In this document: positions 22,717-23,874 of the stretch, one piece after another
Layout: every line of letters starts with the position of its first letter
Position numbering within the stretch: the first letter of the stretch is position 1
DNA from: Deltaproteobacteria bacterium
Lineage (GTDB): Bacteria > Desulfobacterota > Desulfobacteria > Desulfobacterales > SURF-15
NCBI GenBank assembly: GCA_024644775.1
Contig: JAHEHB010000024.1
Location: 1-23,874, forward strand
Direction of reading: 5' to 3'
Length of the DNA stretch: 23,874 nucleotides
The notes under the pieces: generated by a model
Told to the model about the DNA's origin: nothing
Database searches by the model: none
The model's input: the letters and a program-made list of their open reading frames with translations, nothing else
Program-made: the position numbers and the translations under genes

Positions 22717-23139
22717 ATGCTAATCTACGACGACATATTTACCTGGGAAGGGTGGGGCGGTAAGCTCCGGCTTGCGAGTGGGCAATGTCGGCTGCGGATT
22801 TTTGATCTCGAAAAGAGCCAACACAAAGGGTTAACACACGTGCGGCCCATCGTCGCTATCGTGGCCGATGTTCCTGAAAGCCGAATGTCGGTGCGGAGCT
22901 GTTCAGGTCATATCGCCACCATGGTGACACAAACCTTCGGTATCGCTCCAACGCAAATGTTGTTTGTGGAACACTATCCGGCTGTGATTTATGGGAAAAA
23001 GGGTGAAAAAGTTATTCCAGAAAGATTCGACGCGGTGGCGTTCAAATGGTATGGCGATAAAGCCTTTCAACCAAAATGGCGAACGCTGAATCCCCCGATA
23101 CGGGATATACTAAAAAAAATGTTGGAAGCGTCCTCCTAG
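22717..23139 (+). CDS. Conserved-looking protein of unknown function, 140 residues
   Basis: Starts at the ATG at 22717 with AGGTGGAG (22701-22708) at proper distance. I do not recognise a characterised family. The protein is soluble, without a signal peptide or membrane helix. It is Trp/aromatic-rich at the start (YDDIFTWEGWGGKLRL), has a CRLRIFDL strand, a hydrophobic VRPIVAIVADVPE strand and a SCSGHIATMVTQTF helix. Later segments are FVEHYPAVIYG, IPERFDAVAFKWYG and PKWRTLNPPIRD. The mixed alpha/beta pattern and the polar conserved-type residues (His/Tyr/Trp/Arg) look like a real folded domain. It lies on the strand opposite to the Mla genes and splits mlaA from mlaE. Its stop codon overlaps that of the convergent secreted-protein gene. 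Confidence 0.75.
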   Translation: MLIYDDIFTWEGWGGKLRLASGQCRLRIFDLEKSQHKGLTHVRPIVAIVADVPESRMSVRSCSGHIATMVTQTFGIAPTQMLFVEHYPAVIYGKKGEKVIPERFDAVAFKWYGDKAFQPKWRTLNPPIRDILKKMLEASS

Positions 23140-23705
23140 AATTCCAGGAGCGGGGCAAGAATGGGTTTTTTATCCTTTTCGATGGGGAAAAAGCGATATC
23201 TTTGGTCGAGGTATTTTTCTTGCTGAATCTCGTTTACCTGGTTGGACACGGGGGTATAGTAAAACGACAGCTTCATAACGCCGTCTGTTATGTAATGTTT
23301 TAATTTGATTTTTATTTTCTTATATTTCCAACTATAAATCCTTTGTTCGTTTTTTATGGTCAACGAGAGTTTGGGTTCTCCGTATCTGTCGGATAGATGT
23401 TGTCTGATTTTTCCGAATACTTCCAAGGATTCAATGTGGATATATACGGCAAAAAATCGGTCGGAATGGGATCCATAAATGACGTCTGAAACGGTCGTAT
23501 CTTCAACGGTGTAGACTTTTTTGAGGTTTCTGTAATAGGTGACATTTGCTTTGGTTTCCAATTCTTGAAACCCTTCTTGCGAGTCGAGTTTTATGCCCCA
23601 TTTTATTCCCAAAAAATCATCCCGCAGATCGGCAGCATTCGACGCCTCTATGAAAAAGACCGATAGAAATATAAAAAAGATTGTCAGCGCAACTCGCCTT
23701 TTCAT
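23136..23705 (-). CDS. Small secreted (periplasmic) protein downstream of mlaA
   Basis: 189 residues with a clear signal peptide (MKRR, then ALTIFFIFLSVFFIEASNA; cleavage probably before residue 25). The mature part is beta-rich: FLGIKWGIKLD, VTYYRNLKKVYTVED, SDRFFAVYIHIESLEVFGKIRQHLSDRYGEP, YSWKYKKIKIKLKHYI, MKLSFYYTP. The 'F.GI.WG' opening and the 'L...YGEP' segment recur in uncharacterised exported proteins of sulfate-reducer-type genomes, as far as I recall. It starts 18 bp after the mlaA stop with GGAGAA upstream, so it is probably in the mlaA operon and may act in the periplasm with that system. The function is unknown. Confidence 0.78.
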   Translation of the reverse strand: MKRRVALTIFFIFLSVFFIEASNAADLRDDFLGIKWGIKLDSQEGFQELETKANVTYYRNLKKVYTVEDTTVSDVIYGSHSDRFFAVYIHIESLEVFGKIRQHLSDRYGEPKLSLTIKNEQRIYSWKYKKIKIKLKHYITDGVMKLSFYYTPVSNQVNEIQQEKYLDQRYRFFPIEKDKKPILAPLLEF

Positions 23706-23723
23706 GATAAGGTATTTCTCCGT

Positions 23724-23874
23724 TTATTCTTCAATCCTTTTATTGCGATTCTGAACGTAAGCATTTCTGATTGAAATATAAGGATCGATGGCCGCTTCCT
23801 TGATCGCTTCATAATCTCCAATCCGAAATGAGGATTTATTCACAAGATCAACCGACCAAACTCCGATGGTAACC
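23724..23874 (-). CDS. mlaA: MlaA (VacJ) lipoprotein, C-terminal 49 codons only
   Basis: Partial gene running off the window end; the open frame was read by hand from 23873 down to the TAA at 23724-23726. The tail contains ...DYEAIKEAAIDPYISIRNAY... and QNRNKRIEE. The 'DPY.xxRxAYxQxR' ending is characteristic of MlaA/VacJ, the outer-membrane donut that removes phospholipid from the outer leaflet and hands it to MlaC. The presence of mlaA upstream of mlaEFDC, on the same strand, supports a complete Mla pathway here. The identification rests on a short C-terminal stretch, so it is good but not final. Confidence 0.82.
   Translation of the reverse strand, partial: VTIGVWSVDLVNKSSFRIGDYEAIKEAAIDPYISIRNAYVQNRNKRIEE

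Overview
The window looks like a chromosomal segment of an anaerobic, fatty-acid- and aromatic-acid-oxidising member of the Desulfobacterota (Desulfobacteraceae/Desulfosarcinaceae-like). This rests on family-level resemblance of the proteins, the dense acyl-CoA metabolism, the Mla-type envelope genes and the style of AT-rich dispersed palindromes. No rRNA, tRNA or marker gene fixes the taxon. There is no sign of phage, insertion sequence, CRISPR or plasmid.

Region 1 (1-6.8 kb, + strand): the 3' part of livF (ATPase of a branched-chain amino acid/carboxylate-type ABC importer), a LEA14-like lipoprotein, an AMP-forming acyl-CoA ligase with unusual catalytic motifs, a tandem-ACT protein, an AP-endonuclease-2/xylose-isomerase-like TIM barrel, a 3-hydroxyacyl-CoA dehydrogenase and a short-chain dehydrogenase. 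A candidate terminator follows. A 497-bp non-coding stretch (4615-5111) packed with palindromes splits this set.

Region 2 (6.9-17.8 kb): a short-chain and branched acyl-CoA module. On the minus strand lie icmF (fused isobutyryl-CoA mutase), thiolase, 3-hydroxybutyryl-CoA dehydrogenase, a terminator, an XRE-cupin regulator and an acyl-CoA dehydrogenase. Divergent from icmF, on the plus strand, lie a second acyl-CoA dehydrogenase (TTG start), an AUH-type enoyl-CoA hydratase and a divergent HMG-CoA-lyase-like enzyme. Together these can convert isobutyryl-CoA to n-butyryl-CoA and then to two acetyl-CoA. The plus-strand arm looks like part of an isovalerate/leucine-type route, although the lyase homologue lacks the expected catalytic Cys and a metal-binding Asn. 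A second XRE-cupin regulator (18.0 kb) follows a dispersed repeat with two interleaved 11-bp stems.

Region 3 (18.7-23.9 kb): a retrograde phospholipid transport (Mla) locus on the minus strand: mlaA (only its C-terminal 49 codons lie in the window), a small secreted protein, then after a gap mlaE-mlaF-mlaD-mlaC. The main novelty is that MlaF carries a C-terminal GGDEF-like domain. Its active site is degenerate, but an RxxD motif sits exactly five residues before the GGDEF position, as in the c-di-GMP inhibitory site. This suggests an ABC lipid transporter ATPase sensing c-di-GMP. No mlaB gene is present between or next to mlaE, mlaF, mlaD and mlaC. A 140-residue unknown gene lies on the opposite strand between the two parts of the Mla locus.
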